64,000 bases of DNA from contig JAACJO010000006.1 in NCBI GenBank assembly GCA_013368445.1, positions 1,922,001 to 1,986,000 on the forward strand. The letters are read 5' to 3'. Shown here one piece after another: positions 22,166-34,109 of this stretch (position 1 is the stretch's first letter; each line of letters begins with the position of its first letter). The stretch is from Leucocoprinus leucothites (lineage: Eukaryota; Basidiomycota; Agaricomycetes; Agaricales; Agaricaceae). The position numbers and the translations under genes are program-made. The notes under the pieces are model-generated. The model was not told the DNA's origin, did not search any database, and worked only from the letters and a program-made list of their open reading frames with translations.

Positions 22166-25100
22166 ATGTATTTGGTGTCGAGACGCGCTCAGGCTGTGAC
22201 AAGGCCGACGAGGACTGCGTTTGCTAGTGCGGCTACGGCCACTTCGTTGAGGGTTTTGTATGCGGGCCTGGATGCTACGGTAGCTGCTCAGAGGAGAGGA
22301 TATCATGATGAGAGCTTTGGATATCGGCCTCCGCCTAGATACGTTTTTCCGGATTGTGAGTAGCCCCTATCTTAGCCGTTGGCTGTCTTTCGCCGTCATC
22401 ATCAGTGCCCAACTGTCACCATCGTTTTTCACTAGCTCATTCATTTGTTCTCGCTCGTTCAATTTCTGAGTATCCGTCATTAACATGCTGAGCTCATAGA
22501 TACCGAAAAACAACTCGCTAACAGACATCACAATGCAACTCTCCTGCGCTATGTCGACTCAATGCGTACCCACGGTCACAGAGCAGCGCGTATTGACCCT
22601 CTAGACTTGATTGCTAGAGAGGAAGTTGCAGCACTGAATCCTGCACGCTACGGTCTGGTAGATCGAGAGAAGAAATACGATGTTGATGGGATTCTGTGGA
22701 CGAAGAGGGTAGGAGAAGAGAGGCGGGGAGTTGAGAGAGAAGGGGAGATGTGGACGTTGGATCAGATTGAGAGACATCTGAAGAGCGTTTATGTTGGGAA
22801 TATTGGATACGAGGTGGGCCTTCGTATATTCCTCGTAGAGTTTGGACGGGTGCTGAAGATTTTTTTTGGTCCAGTACATGCACTCGCCGTCAAAGACGGA
22901 AAGACTGTGGTTCTCCCATTTGTTAGAGTCGCAGACATTACCCTCGCCAACGGATAAACCGCTACTCGGAGTCGACGACGAGAAGAAGAAGAGGATACAT
23001 GAGCTGTTGGCACGTAGTGAAGTCTTGGATCACTTTTTACAGGCCAAGTTTCCTAACCTGAAGCGCGTGAGTCTTTGTGCTTTTCTATTCTGTTTGTCGA
23101 GTGAGAAGCTGATCAAGGAGAAAGTATGGGTTGGAAGGTGGCGAGTCCATGTTACCTGCGTTGGATGCGTTGTTTTCGTCTGCCGCTCAAGGTAAGTGTA
23201 TGGTCATTTCATACAATCGACGCTAACACGTATCGTGAATAGGCGGAATTCAACATATCGTACTAGGTACGTTTCTTATCCATTATCGCCACTTCTAACA
23301 TATTAAATGACCGGGTTTACTTCTAGCTATGCCTCATCGAGGTCGCCTAAACCTCCTCACAGATCTTCTACAATACTCTCCAACGGCGTTGTTCCACAAG
23401 ATCAAAGGCGGCTCTGAATACCCTGAAGAATTATCCGCTGAGGGCGACGTGCTCAGTCACCTCGGTGCGCATTTCCGTTACTTTTCGCCTTTTGAATTGA
23501 GCTGAGGGGCGAATCTCACGCTTCGTTCGCAGTGTCCTCGCCGAGTCTTGTATACGAAGGCGCAGATAAACCAGTCAAAGTCTCGTTATTGCCCAATCCT
23601 TCTCATCTCGGTACGTTATCCTCCTCCTTACAACTCCCTTTCGCTCATATTCATAACTGCTTATATGCGACTGCCTTGTTGTTTGCAGAGGCCGTCAACC
23701 CAGTCGCATTAGGCAAAACTCGTGCTAAGCAATTTTCATTATTGAAGACATCACCGAAAGACTGTCAGTTGGGTGATAGAGTCATGTGTGTGCAGTTACA
23801 TGGAGATGCGAGTTTCACGGGACAAGGAGTGGTAATGGAGAGTTTAGGGTTAAGTAATTTACCGCATTATACGAGCGGAGGGAGCGTTCATTTGGTCGTC
23901 GAGTAAGTGATTCCTCTTGGTTTGGTTGGAGGTGTATGCTGATTTTGGGCTGTGTATGATAGTAATAAGTATGTTTTGCACTCATTGAATGGAAGAGCTT
24001 ACGCCGTTGACGCGACTTCTTTAGTATTGGATACACTACGCCCGCATCAGGTGCCAGATCCTCTGCGTATTGTTCGGATGTAGGAAAGGCGATTAATGCG
24101 CCTGTGCTTCATATAAATGGGGACCATCCTGAGGGTAGGAGCTCTTCTCTCCGTTTAATTGATCCATGATATTGATGATATGGATAGATGTTGCGCGTGC
24201 TATGGATATTGCATTCCGCTATAGGAATTACTTCAGGAAGGTGAATATATGCACTGTATTGACTCGCGATAATGGTACTCAAGGCTCTCGTAGGACATTA
24301 TTGTTGATCTATTGGTATACCGACGTTGGTGGTCTCTTATTACCCTCTCCACCGCCGGCGGCTGTATTGACTGGCTTGACGAGTACAGGGGCCACAATGA
24401 ACTGGACTTGCCGGCATTACTCAGCCGCAAATGTACGAGAAGATCGCGCAGAGGAAATCTGTTCCAGAGCTTTACGAGCACAAACTTCTCGTACGTTCTC
24501 TTCCTATCACAACACTCATCTTACCTTTCAATTCCATTAACACATGGATTATGTACAGTCCGAAGGCGTCCTCACACAAGAGAGTATAACCTCTGTCCGA
24601 TCAACGTACAAATCCCATCTCGAAACTCAACTTGCCGGTGTGCCAAACTACACGCCAACTCTCACATCTACCTTATCCTCAACCAATGCCCAACCGGTCA
24701 TGTTGAACCAACAATGGGAGGATATTGTTTGGCCTGGAAGTACGGAAGCCAGGTCGACTGTTGATATCAACACGGGCATAGATAAGGATGTGTTGAAGCG
24801 TATTGGACAAGCGAGTGTTTGGGTACCGGAAGGGTTTGAGGTTCACTCGAAGCTGGTTAGACACATAAAGAATCGAATGACAAGTTTGGAGAAGGAGAAG
24901 GGCTTGGATTGGGCTACTGCTGAGGTAATGAGCTCCTTCCATTTCTTGTGAAACACGATAACTGAGTTGGATCGGCTTTGTTTTTTTTTTTGTTCCGCTT
25001 GTTAGGCCATGGCTTTTGGGTCACTAATGCTGGAGGGGTATGATGTGAGGATTTCGGGACAGGACGTTGGGAGGGGTACGTTTAGTCATCGACATGCGAT

Positions 25101-26310
25101 GCTGGTCGATCAGAAGACAGAACGTGTGGTTGTGCCGTTGAATGAGGTGTTGGGTGCACAAGGGAAGCTCGAGTTGGCGAATAGTATGTATTCCTCTTCT
25201 CTCATGATGACAGCTGTTGATGTACTCATGGCGTTAGGTTCCTTGAGCGAGTTTGCTGTCCTCGGCGTAAGTTATCTTCGTTTCACGGACTTGAGAAGCG
25301 GACTGTTGACTATTTCTGTCTTTGGTGCTTAGTTCGAGTATGGCGCCAGTTGGGAACGGCCGACATTACTTCCTATTTGGGAAGCGCAGTTCGGCGACTT
25401 CTTCAATGGCGCTCAGATCGTGATTGATACTTACATCTCATCTTCCGAAAGTACGTTCTCCATCTTCTCCACCTCTACTTATCCACTTACCGCGGCTTCT
25501 TAGCTAAATGGCTTAAACAAAGCGGTATTGTCCTACAACTCCCTCACGGATTAGATGGTGCTGGCCCCGAACATTCGTCATCTCGCATGGAACGTATGCT
25601 GCAGTTGACGAACGACGGCAGCTATGAAATGGAGGTACACCCGACGAACATTAACATGCACGTCGTGTTCCCTACTACGCCCGCTCAGTATTTCCATTTG
25701 TTGAGAAGGCAGATGAAGAGGAATTATAGGAAGCCTTTGGTCATTGTTGGACCGAAGGGGTTACTGAGATTGGCGGTATGTCTTACCACCCACTCTGGAT
25801 GACGTTGCACGACGACTGACGATCTTGTAGGCCTCTTCCTCAACCCTTGCGGAACTAGAGCCCGGAACAAGATTCCAACCCGTTCTTCGAGACCCACTCA
25901 CAGAACCCACGCAGACCAAACGCATCGTCCTCCTCACAGGCAAACTCTACTACGAACTCATCAAAGAACGCGAAGCTCGCGACTTGGCCGGCAAAGTCGA
26001 TTTCATCCGCATTGAAGAGCTAGCACCATTCCCGTTCACTCAACTCCGCGAGTTGTTTGAGGGTAGTTATAATGGGTATCTGGATGGCATGGAGATTTGT
26101 TGGGTACAGGAGGAACCGAGGAATCAGGGAGCTTGGGGACATGTGAAGGAGAAGATTGAGAGTGTGTTGGAGGAGGTTGGTGTGGATATGAAGAAGAGTT
26201 GGTTAGGGTATAAAGGGAGGAGTCCAAGTGCTATTCCGGCCCCTGGAATTGGGAAGATGTATGCGCAGCAGCAGAAGGGGGTTATTGCGAGCGTTTTTGA
26301 GGGTCTTTGA
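22166..26310 (+). CDS. DHTKD1: DHTKD1-type 2-oxoadipate/2-oxoglutarate dehydrogenase E1
   Basis: Thiamine-diphosphate E1 subunit that decarboxylates 2-oxoadipate (lysine breakdown) and related acids in mitochondria; about 988 residues from 19 exons. The N-terminus is Arg/Ala-rich without acids (a targeting peptide). Then come [58 protein letters not shown], the [10 protein letters not shown] cofactor motif and its NN partner. [20 protein letters not shown] and the C-terminal [12 protein letters not shown] motif follow. Two unusual points: exon 9 is only 6 bases (23963-23968) and supplies the two asparagines; and exon 13 (24389-24490) lacks one base after [10 protein letters not shown] (near 24415), so the conserved [20 protein letters not shown] segment is out of frame. 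Apart from this break, all exons join in phase. Short length and sequence favour DHTKD1 over the larger OGDH1. Confidence 0.85.
24981..24991. repeat. Poly-T run in an intron
   Basis: Eleven consecutive T just before a 3' splice site of the DHTKD1-type gene. It probably serves as its polypyrimidine tract. Confidence 0.6.
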
Positions 26311-27885
26311 TTGCTAGGCGTCTTCTTAGCTTCCGACTGCGGTGTTATTGCTTTCGTCACTGAAGTCATCATTCTGAGTAGGGAAGCTCTAATCCGTCAA
26401 AGGTACCAACGGGTCGGGGACCTAGGAACCCTGTTCGGGTGTTGCTTTTTGTATTATGTATTTTGTGAGCACTACATTTCTGCATTCCTCTCCAAACACT
26501 GTCGCTACCGAGTCCATCATAACACCGGATTCCGCTTACTCCGTGACCCTTTCGGAGCTGTCATTCAGTTTGTTAGACCCGTTTCACTCCGTGCTTCTCC
26601 TGCAATGTAATACCTATTTATAGTTTCCGCAAATTGACATCAATATGCGCAAAGTATGAAAATGTTTGCAACATTATTACATTATTTCAGAAGAAAAGCT
26701 TGTGGAATGATTCAAGCCTCATTACAGGACGGCTGCAAGCTTCTCTAAAAGTAGGACTTTCAAGGGCTTACTGCTGTCGACCCTTAGGCAGCGCGTGTGC
26801 ATCAAGTTGTAGGTACTTTGGAATTCGGGTGCGCATATGACATCGATGACTTATGTTAATCACCGCAATGGCATAAATTATCTCAACAAGAGTTCCATTG
26901 ACGAGCTTACATCACTTGCCAAGATGGCGTAGCACAGCGAAGTACCACGACTTGGTGCGGAATGTCGATCGACCTCCTAAAACTTGACGGCTCACTTGAA
27001 GAATACCTAATAGATGAATCAATCAGTGTGATAGTCGATTTGACGCTGCCACTCACTCGCTCGCCTGTAATTAACCTCATCCGAATAAACAGTGCATAGG
27101 GGTCTCGAGGTTTAGAAAGGCTGATCTCATTGGCTCGAGGGAATGACTTGCAGCCGTCCAGGGCTTTAACTCTAGTTCACACTGGACAAAATGACTTACC
27201 CTCACTGTAGTGATGGCCATTTCTTCATTCGCCATGTTTCGTCAAACCTCGTTCTTGATGCTAGAAGTAGCATGTCGCCGGTTTGTCTTGGTCTTCACTC
27301 GAACTATTGTATCTTGTAATTTGATAACCTGAAAAGAACGGAAGCCCGGTCCTTCTGAACCCGCACGAACCAATCATATACGGACGATGCGACTCTCAAC
27401 TTTGAGGAATTGAACTGGTTCTGGCCCACCAATAAAAGGACCGGAATGGTACTCCAGCTTACTTCATTCGATCAGTTCAACCGATGAAAACGGCTGTAGG
27501 TACCCAGCTGATAATATCGAGAACCCTAGAAAATGGCGAAGGAGACCGTGTAACAACAGGGGCTGTAAAATTTTAAGCAAAGAAGCGTCTTTTCACGTGG
27601 GACAGCCGAGATCAGCTGTGGAAATATGACGCCAACACTCGAATGGTCATTCCCCGGAGAGACGGGGGGAAGTTCTGTGTTTCTGGAAGGAAGGGAATTG
27701 CATATCCTTTGAATTATATTGTCACCGGTACAGCCCACAGCGGAAGACTTGGAAAGTCCAAGTGAGAGTGGATATTCGACAAAGAGTAGAAATATAAGTT
27801 CATCGTGACGAATTAACTCATAACAAGTGTGCTGTGTTTATAAGGTACAATTACATCATACATTGAAGTCTTGGCTGATGCTTAA
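26311..27885. other. No gene supported
   Basis: 1.6 kb between convergent genes. The first few hundred bases look like 3' untranslated sequence. The short frames present do not resemble known proteins. Confidence 0.5.
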
Positions 27886-29242
27886 TTACCATTTGAGTTT
27901 CTCGGGGAAGAACTTGGCAATAAGACCCATGTAATATGGTTTCAGCTTCTCTGGATCGACCGGATTATCGCTCTTGCTATATAAGTCATAGGGATTGAAC
28001 GCCCGTACAGCGGCCAACGCTTGCTCGTCTTCATCGTTACAGAGATGCCTATAGGCGCCCTCTCGATGCCATCTAAAAGTTAATTAATTAAGTAGTATCC
28101 CGAGCTACCCGAGGACCCCGAAGTGAATGGAACTTACGGATAAAAAGAGTGATAACGGATCATCCATAGCCCCTCTTTCGGGAGGGTACATTGGTCCTTG
28201 AGGACGAGGTACAAGTACTAGAAAGGAGTTAAAGGGTCGCTGGAGCCAAGGCTTTGGCATGGACCTCACCTCATCATGGCCCCATGAGAGGAGGACGTTA
28301 TCAAGACCACAGTGTGGCTCATAAATCCCACACTCGGTCATAAGCCGATTATTGTTGAAGTCCGGATTGGACGAGAACGTCTCAGGATAGATGTTCTTGT
28401 CCGAGAATTGACAACCAACGGGGAAAGTATCCTGTAAACGGCGACTTAAATGAAGTTTCCTCAGAATTAGAGCGAACGTTACTCACGCCGACGATGGCCC
28501 ATTGACCCCTTTTGATAGGAATGGATAAGTTTAGTCAAACTACGAGATATGATGAAGCTACGCTTACTCGGGTTGGAAAGTTGCGAGGAGCTTCCCAAGG
28601 TCGTGCACAAGACCAACGACCTGCATCCATTCTGGCTTACCGTCTCGGCGAATCGCCTCGGCTGTCTGGAGAAGATGTTCAATCTGGGTCACGCTCGTCT
28701 GTTTAAGGTTGTGCATCAGTCCCTGTAACATGAGGAGCGGCGAAAAGCTTCTCACGTCTGGGTCTGAGTCGTCTTGCATTATATTGAGAAGCTCCATCGC
28801 TTCCCATATACCTGTGATTTAGAAAAAGCGGATTAAATATCAGAAAGAATCAGGTGCAAGCCGGAGGATGCTTACCCATTTCTGCATGATTCAGCTTACT
28901 GAAACGCTTTCGGATCTCAATGTTGAGTTCGAGTGTTTGCTTAGCTGTGAAGTCCTTTAAATATAAGTAGCCATGGTCAACAGTAGCATCGACATACCAT
29001 GTTGTTCCTGGTAGAAGTGCTTGACGCGATCACACGCATCGAGGTATTGCCTGAAGGTTGTGGTATCTTTCTCCTTCGAGAACTGCGCCTCTGAGTCCCA
29101 AAGGCGACTTTTCAGCTGATTAACTGTGGCGCGAGAGTTGGCTTAATTCTGGCACGAGACGCGGGTGAAATAGAGGGCATGACATACCCTCGTCAACAGC
29201 GTCAGAGGTCTCCTCAAAATTCTGAGACAAAGGCTGCTGCAT
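27886..29242 (-). CDS. MIOX: myo-Inositol oxygenase
   Basis: Cytosolic di-iron enzyme opening myo-inositol with O2 to D-glucuronate, the first step of inositol catabolism. 295 residues from nine exons (29188-29242, 28998-29123, 28876-28944, 28756-28811, 28568-28698, 28487-28508, 28270-28431, 28138-28217, 27886-28072), all in phase. The HD-domain iron ligands are all present: His in [13 protein letters not shown], His-Asp in VGLVHDLGK, His in [11 protein letters not shown], His in [10 protein letters not shown] and Asp in [15 protein letters not shown] and NHAEMG are also family motifs. It ends FFPEKLKW. Length is close to the animal enzyme (about 285). Exon 6 is just 22 bases. No other inositol-pathway gene lies in the window. 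Confidence 0.95.
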
Positions 29243-31598
29243 AGTAAAGTTCGAATGGGAGAGAAGGCGGAGGAATGATATTTGAATCCAAGCGGCGATG
29301 GTCCTTAAATAACAGTCCAGGCATTGTGCTCCAGTGATGACCCAATCAAGTTTTCAAAGCACCTGAGCTATCGGAGTCAAAGAAGCTACTTCTCAAACCG
29401 GGTGAAATAGTAACCAATTTCAGGGACCCAGCTTGGGTGTTCGTCCACACTGGGGATATCTAATGACGAGATCTTGGCATCAAGCCTAGCTAGACGATAT
29501 ATATATCACATACCACAATCAAAGTCCACTTCCATCAACTTCCTATGATCCAAAATGGGTCATAATGTTGGATGAATGCCCCACCTGATATGGCCACGCT
29601 TTGACGACTACTTTCATAACCTCACATGAACTGGACAGCAGTTCATCGCCTCGATTAACAGACTTTTCATAGACTTTCCACTTATGGAATGAGGACTGCC
29701 GAGTTTGGACACCAACGCATGGCCGGGTTTTTGTTCATCTCAAGCGGCGTAGAATTACTAGAAACAAGCTCCAAGCACTACAATAGAGAGATATAATTTA
29801 TGGAAATAAATCTCGCTCTCATATTACTGTCCTGTTTCTTGACACGAATTGCTGTTCGCTCCGCACGGGATGAATGCGCAGCATAGGAGGCGTCGTAACA
29901 CCGACGTTTCATAACACAAGTCCATTTGCACAAGTCTAGCGAAGGGAATTGTTTTCTCTTTGTCTTGTCGCCGTTTCATATGGCGAAGCCACGGAAGAAG
30001 AAATAATTCTCTGAGAAAGGGGGACATCATCGATCTATGCACGATGTGGCATTTGCGAATCACGAATGAATTGGTCAGTGTCGTGAGGATTTAATGATGA
30101 CGACATGAGATTAATAGGAAAAGATGGAGTTGAGGTTAAGCCACCAACCCTAATGCCCAGGTTCGCCGTGGAAAATTTTGGCCTCAAGAGTGAAAACCTG
30201 TGAAAACTAGACAGGAGATCGATGTCAAGTGATAGAAAGGCACAAACGTACCAACGCCACCGACTTTAACCGGAATATCTATTTTTAAGTCCCCTTCTCG
30301 CTGGCGCAATTCCTGTAGTTTATTTCAGCAGAAGGGTGCGATTCTACCACAAGTAAATGCCACTGACTCTATACCAGTGTGAACGACAATCAAACCGTTA
30401 GGCCGTACAGATCTTCTCTCAGTTGTGGCTCAGCTTTAGTGGCACAGTGTGTCTTCAAGTCTGCATGTTATTACCCTAAAAATCGTGCTGCTTGGTTTGG
30501 GTCCTTTGCATGATCGAACCTAGAATAAGCAAAGAACCAAGACACAGTGAACTTCTTTGAGAGTTATGTGGCGAATCACGATTTGATGAACCCCGTGAAG
30601 CACAAATGCATAATTCGGCGATACTTGCAGGATTGGTATAGTCACTATTGTATACGTGGCCTAAGCCACCTCAGCCCAAAAGAAACCGAGGTTTCCTAAC
30701 ACATGACCCGAGTCAAGCCTGGACAGAGACATTGCCGTTTCGAAGTTCTTCCCCGCCGAGCGCTAGCACACCATGGAGGCACTGGAGAGGAAAGAACTTG
30801 GCCACGATCTCCGTCTACTCGAGGCTCATGTGGAATAGACACCGAGCGTAGTAATACTGACTGCTTACAACGCTCACAGGCGCAAAATCAACCGTGCATT
30901 GTGTTGTAAACCGATAGGCGCTCCTAGCATGACACCTGTCGCCTGGGGAGATCCCACTCGAGTCCATTCAAGGAAGCTCGCTATCCCGGGCCTCCCAAGA
31001 GGTCAACTCCACCTCACTCCTAGGCCTCACTTGTGGGATAAGCTTAATGGACATGGCCCCGTACATTGTAATATCTCGAACCGGATACGACTTCTCGTAT
31101 GCTTTGATTCAGCGCCTGGAATAAGTCGATTAATAAATTCTAGACAAATAACAACGAATACTGAGTTCCTTTGAACGGAGGAGTGGAATGAAATACAACT
31201 GGAACATGAGATTTGTACTATCTCCTGATAAACACGCCGAGAGAACGTATTTTTATAAAGCATCAAAATAGTTTGAGCTCTTAGAACGGGGGACTAGATG
31301 TTTCATAGCGGTCGCACACCTTATTTTAGCCTGCGAGTAGCGATGACGTCGTCTCGGCTATTCTTCGCTTGCCTGCGGATACCCGGATTCATGAAATGAC
31401 ACACATTCGACTTCTTTAACAGAAAGCGAGTGGGTTCGGCGAATGGGTATGAATCATCCGCGGGTAATGAAAAATGCCCTTTCTACAAGGTTGCTTCGAT
31501 CGTTTTCTTCATTTTTCGAGTTTACTTGGGGACAGGGCACGGGCTGCGGCGGCTCAGCATCGGAGTTGAACGGGAAGGAACAGAATCACCTACGATAT
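29243..31598. other. Gene-poor gap
   Basis: 2.4 kb. A weak TATTTAA element (minus strand, about 29302-29310) may serve the MIOX gene. No frame has a recognisable domain; the frames near 30648-30909 and 31430-31745 are short, overlapping and low in coding character. Confidence 0.5.
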
Positions 31599-33002
31599 TC
31601 ACATGTATGCCCGATAAAAGTCTGCGACGAGATACAAGCTACCTGCAATCACAACCAAACCGGCATCGCTTATGCTCTCAGCTGCCCATGCGATCGCACT
31701 GGTAAGCTGCGTTCCTTGTTCTGCATCCCGTCTAGCGACCCATAGATCGACGTCGGGAAGCAGTTCCCTGACGGTCTTCGCGGTTTCCGTAGGAGGGACT
31801 GGCTTAACCCACGGCATGCCAGCTGGTTGGGAGAAATCGAGAAGTGCAACGTGAAACTTGATTCTATCACGTGCATCAGAGAGGTTGGGTGGTAGGAGGG
31901 GTGAAAGGGTTTCCAGAGGTGTCTTGGGCGGTGAGTGGGAGAGGGCGATGATGTATACGAGGTCAATGGCGGAATCGCTTGACCTAGATATGATCAAATT
32001 GATGTAATCAGCCAGTGTTTTGGCTGAGGCACGATTGTGAGCACCATCAACAAGAACCGACAGTGGTCGGGGTGATGAAATATGGTGAAAGGAGAGTCTT
32101 CCGCGCCACTGTACATTGTTGATACCGTGTTTTATCGTTGATGGAGTTACACGAGCGAGGAGCATCGGTTTCAGTGGAGTATCGTTCGTGAGCAGAACAG
32201 AAATTGCCGAGAGGGCAGTTGCCAGATTTTCAAGTTGATGCTGACCGTGAAGAGGGAGCTCTGCCGTAACGTCTTCATTAAAAGCGGGGAGGTGGAATAA
32301 CACCTGATTCGGCTGAGGTGGTTCGAAGGGCACTCCGCGAAAAGAGACCTCGGACACGACAGAGCTAACTTGACAAACCACGACAAGAGGCGCTAAAATT
32401 GAGCTCTTCTCCAACAGCGTGGTTTTAACAACATCAATCGCTTCGGGATACTTCTGGTGACCAAGCACAAATGATTTTCCGTGCCGGGCAATCCCAGCTT
32501 TCTCTCTCGCGATGGCTGAAACCGTGTCACCCAAGAAGGCCTGGTGATCAAGATCAACACTGGTCAGGGCAGAAACCAGGATAGCTTCATCCGGAATGAT
32601 ATTTGTAGCATCCAGCCTTCCTCCCATACCCACTTCCACGACGGCTACATCAACTTCGAGGCGCTCAAATATTTGTAAAGCTGTCAGGGTGAGAAGCTCG
32701 AAATTGCTGAGTTTAATGCCCAGTTCACCATCAATGCGCTCTACAGTGCTTCTAACCGAGCTGTATAGTTCAATATCGACAGGATCGTCGTTGATATTAA
32801 TGCAGTCGGTGACAGAGACTAGATGTGGGCTGTTGTATCTACCCACATTCAGAGGAGGTGAAGCTGATCGAAGAACTGATGATATAATTGCTGTAACGCT
32901 GCCCTTTCCGTTGGTGCCGGCAATATGACATGTGGGTCGGGTGTACTTTGGAAGATGTTGGATCGCAAGTTGCAGACGGTCCAAGCTGAGGTCGATTGAC
33001 AT
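31599..33002 (-). CDS. FOL3: Dihydrofolate synthase / folylpolyglutamate synthase family
   Basis: Mur-ligase-fold ATP-dependent enzyme adding glutamate to dihydropteroate (Fol3 type) in folate synthesis. A single uninterrupted exon of 467 residues. The P-loop is CHIAGTNGKGSVTA (residues about 26-39). SPHLVSVTDCININ follows, then VEVGMGGRLDATN, VDLDHQAFLGDTVSAIAREK and the C-terminal LVDGAHNRASA motif that carries the substrate-binding Asp. I start at ATG 33002 (MSIDLSLDRLQ), where fungal homologues start; the open frame extends 20 codons further upstream only from a GTG. Being intronless is unusual beside its neighbours. Fol3 versus Met7 (polyglutamation) is decided on length and the MSIDLSLDR start. 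Confidence 0.9.
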   Translation of the reverse strand: MSIDLSLDRLQLAIQHLPKYTRPTCHIAGTNGKGSVTAIISSVLRSASPPLNVGRYNSPHLVSVTDCININDDPVDIELYSSVRSTVERIDGELGIKLSNFELLTLTALQIFERLEVDVAVVEVGMGGRLDATNIIPDEAILVSALTSVDLDHQAFLGDTVSAIAREKAGIARHGKSFVLGHQKYPEAIDVVKTTLLEKSSILAPLVVVCQVSSVVSEVSFRGVPFEPPQPNQVLFHLPAFNEDVTAELPLHGQHQLENLATALSAISVLLTNDTPLKPMLLARVTPSTIKHGINNVQWRGRLSFHHISSPRPLSVLVDGAHNRASAKTLADYINLIISRSSDSAIDLVYIIALSHSPPKTPLETLSPLLPPNLSDARDRIKFHVALLDFSQPAGMPWVKPVPPTETAKTVRELLPDVDLWVARRDAEQGTQLTSAIAWAAESISDAGLVVIAGSLYLVADFYRAYM

Positions 33003-34109
33003 GTCCAAGGCCAAAGAAGATGTGTAATCCGCAAAAGGGCTGGAAGCAAGGATCCTGTTCACGTGACTTGCCGAGCCCGGCGCAATTCTGTCGATCCAGT
33101 ACTTAGTTTGGTTTTCTAAGTACGTCCGTCGTTGATCTCACTGGACAGTTATTTGTGCCTCAATATTTTTCGTGCTGGAAGAAGTGTACTATACCATTTT
33201 CCAGTTTTGTCCAATGTCTAATGGCAGGGTTTTGATCACCATCACCGATGACTCGGACAGTGTACAAATACGCCTCAAATAGGTGTCAAATCTTGTCGCT
33301 CGACAGAGAATTGGCAGTAATCCTATTCCTCCGAATGATTATCTGACCAAAAAATGTAATACTAGGAATGATTGTCTTGGAAGCATGTTGCATTTGTGGC
33401 TGACACTCGAGGACTGGTAGTTGAGTTCCTTGGTCAACCTCTACAATGATTGAAGAGTCACGGTGATCCCCCTTCCGTCGGATCAAACTCGCTATCAGCA
33501 ATAGGAGGTCGTATGCCTTTAGCTTCACATGAGATGTCTCTATCCATCACCTAATAACTTAGTGGGTGTTTCCTGCTCTCAAACTACACTCAATCGAAAT
33601 TTGATCCCGAATTCTACTGCTCGCCATGCGGCCAACGAGGTCAGATGCCCCGTCAACACCCAGTATCAGCATCAATACTGTTATCATTAGCTTGAAGAGC
33701 CTTCAGTGAATCATAGCATCTCAGTGCGAGGTAAGTGTGACAGAGCATGAGCTTGACCCTGTTCTGGCATTGGCTCCAACCTACTAATGTCGAACGAAGG
33801 GGAGTAGTAAGCTCCGACTTACTCGGGTTCGGCAGGTGCGATTTCGGAAGATTGTGGAAATTCAGGAGATGTTGCTACTATCACATATGGATAAGAAACT
33901 CAGATCATTAACACGAGTTCATTACGCTACTTCGAGCTGGTGTAATCTGCTTTTCCTCATATTTAACCTGACCACTATTTCCCGCAGACATTAATTTCGA
34001 CTCTCGAAGAGTCAGAGTCCAATATTAACGCCATTTCACCTCCAGACTGGGGATAATGTATTCGAATCCTTCAAGCCTCTTGATTTTCAGATACTCTGCA
34101 AAGTCCCCC
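33003..34109. other. No gene supported
   Basis: 1.1 kb separating the dihydrofolate synthase promoter from the 3' end of the repeat-peptide gene. Short frames only. Confidence 0.5.

Noticed and set aside
30648..30909. Short plus-strand frames in the gap upstream of the folate gene
   Set aside because: Overlapping short frames with no motif or splice support.
33003..33062. GTG-initiated extension of the dihydrofolate synthase
   Set aside because: Fungal nuclear genes start at ATG, and the ATG at 33002 aligns with the usual MSIDLSLDR start.
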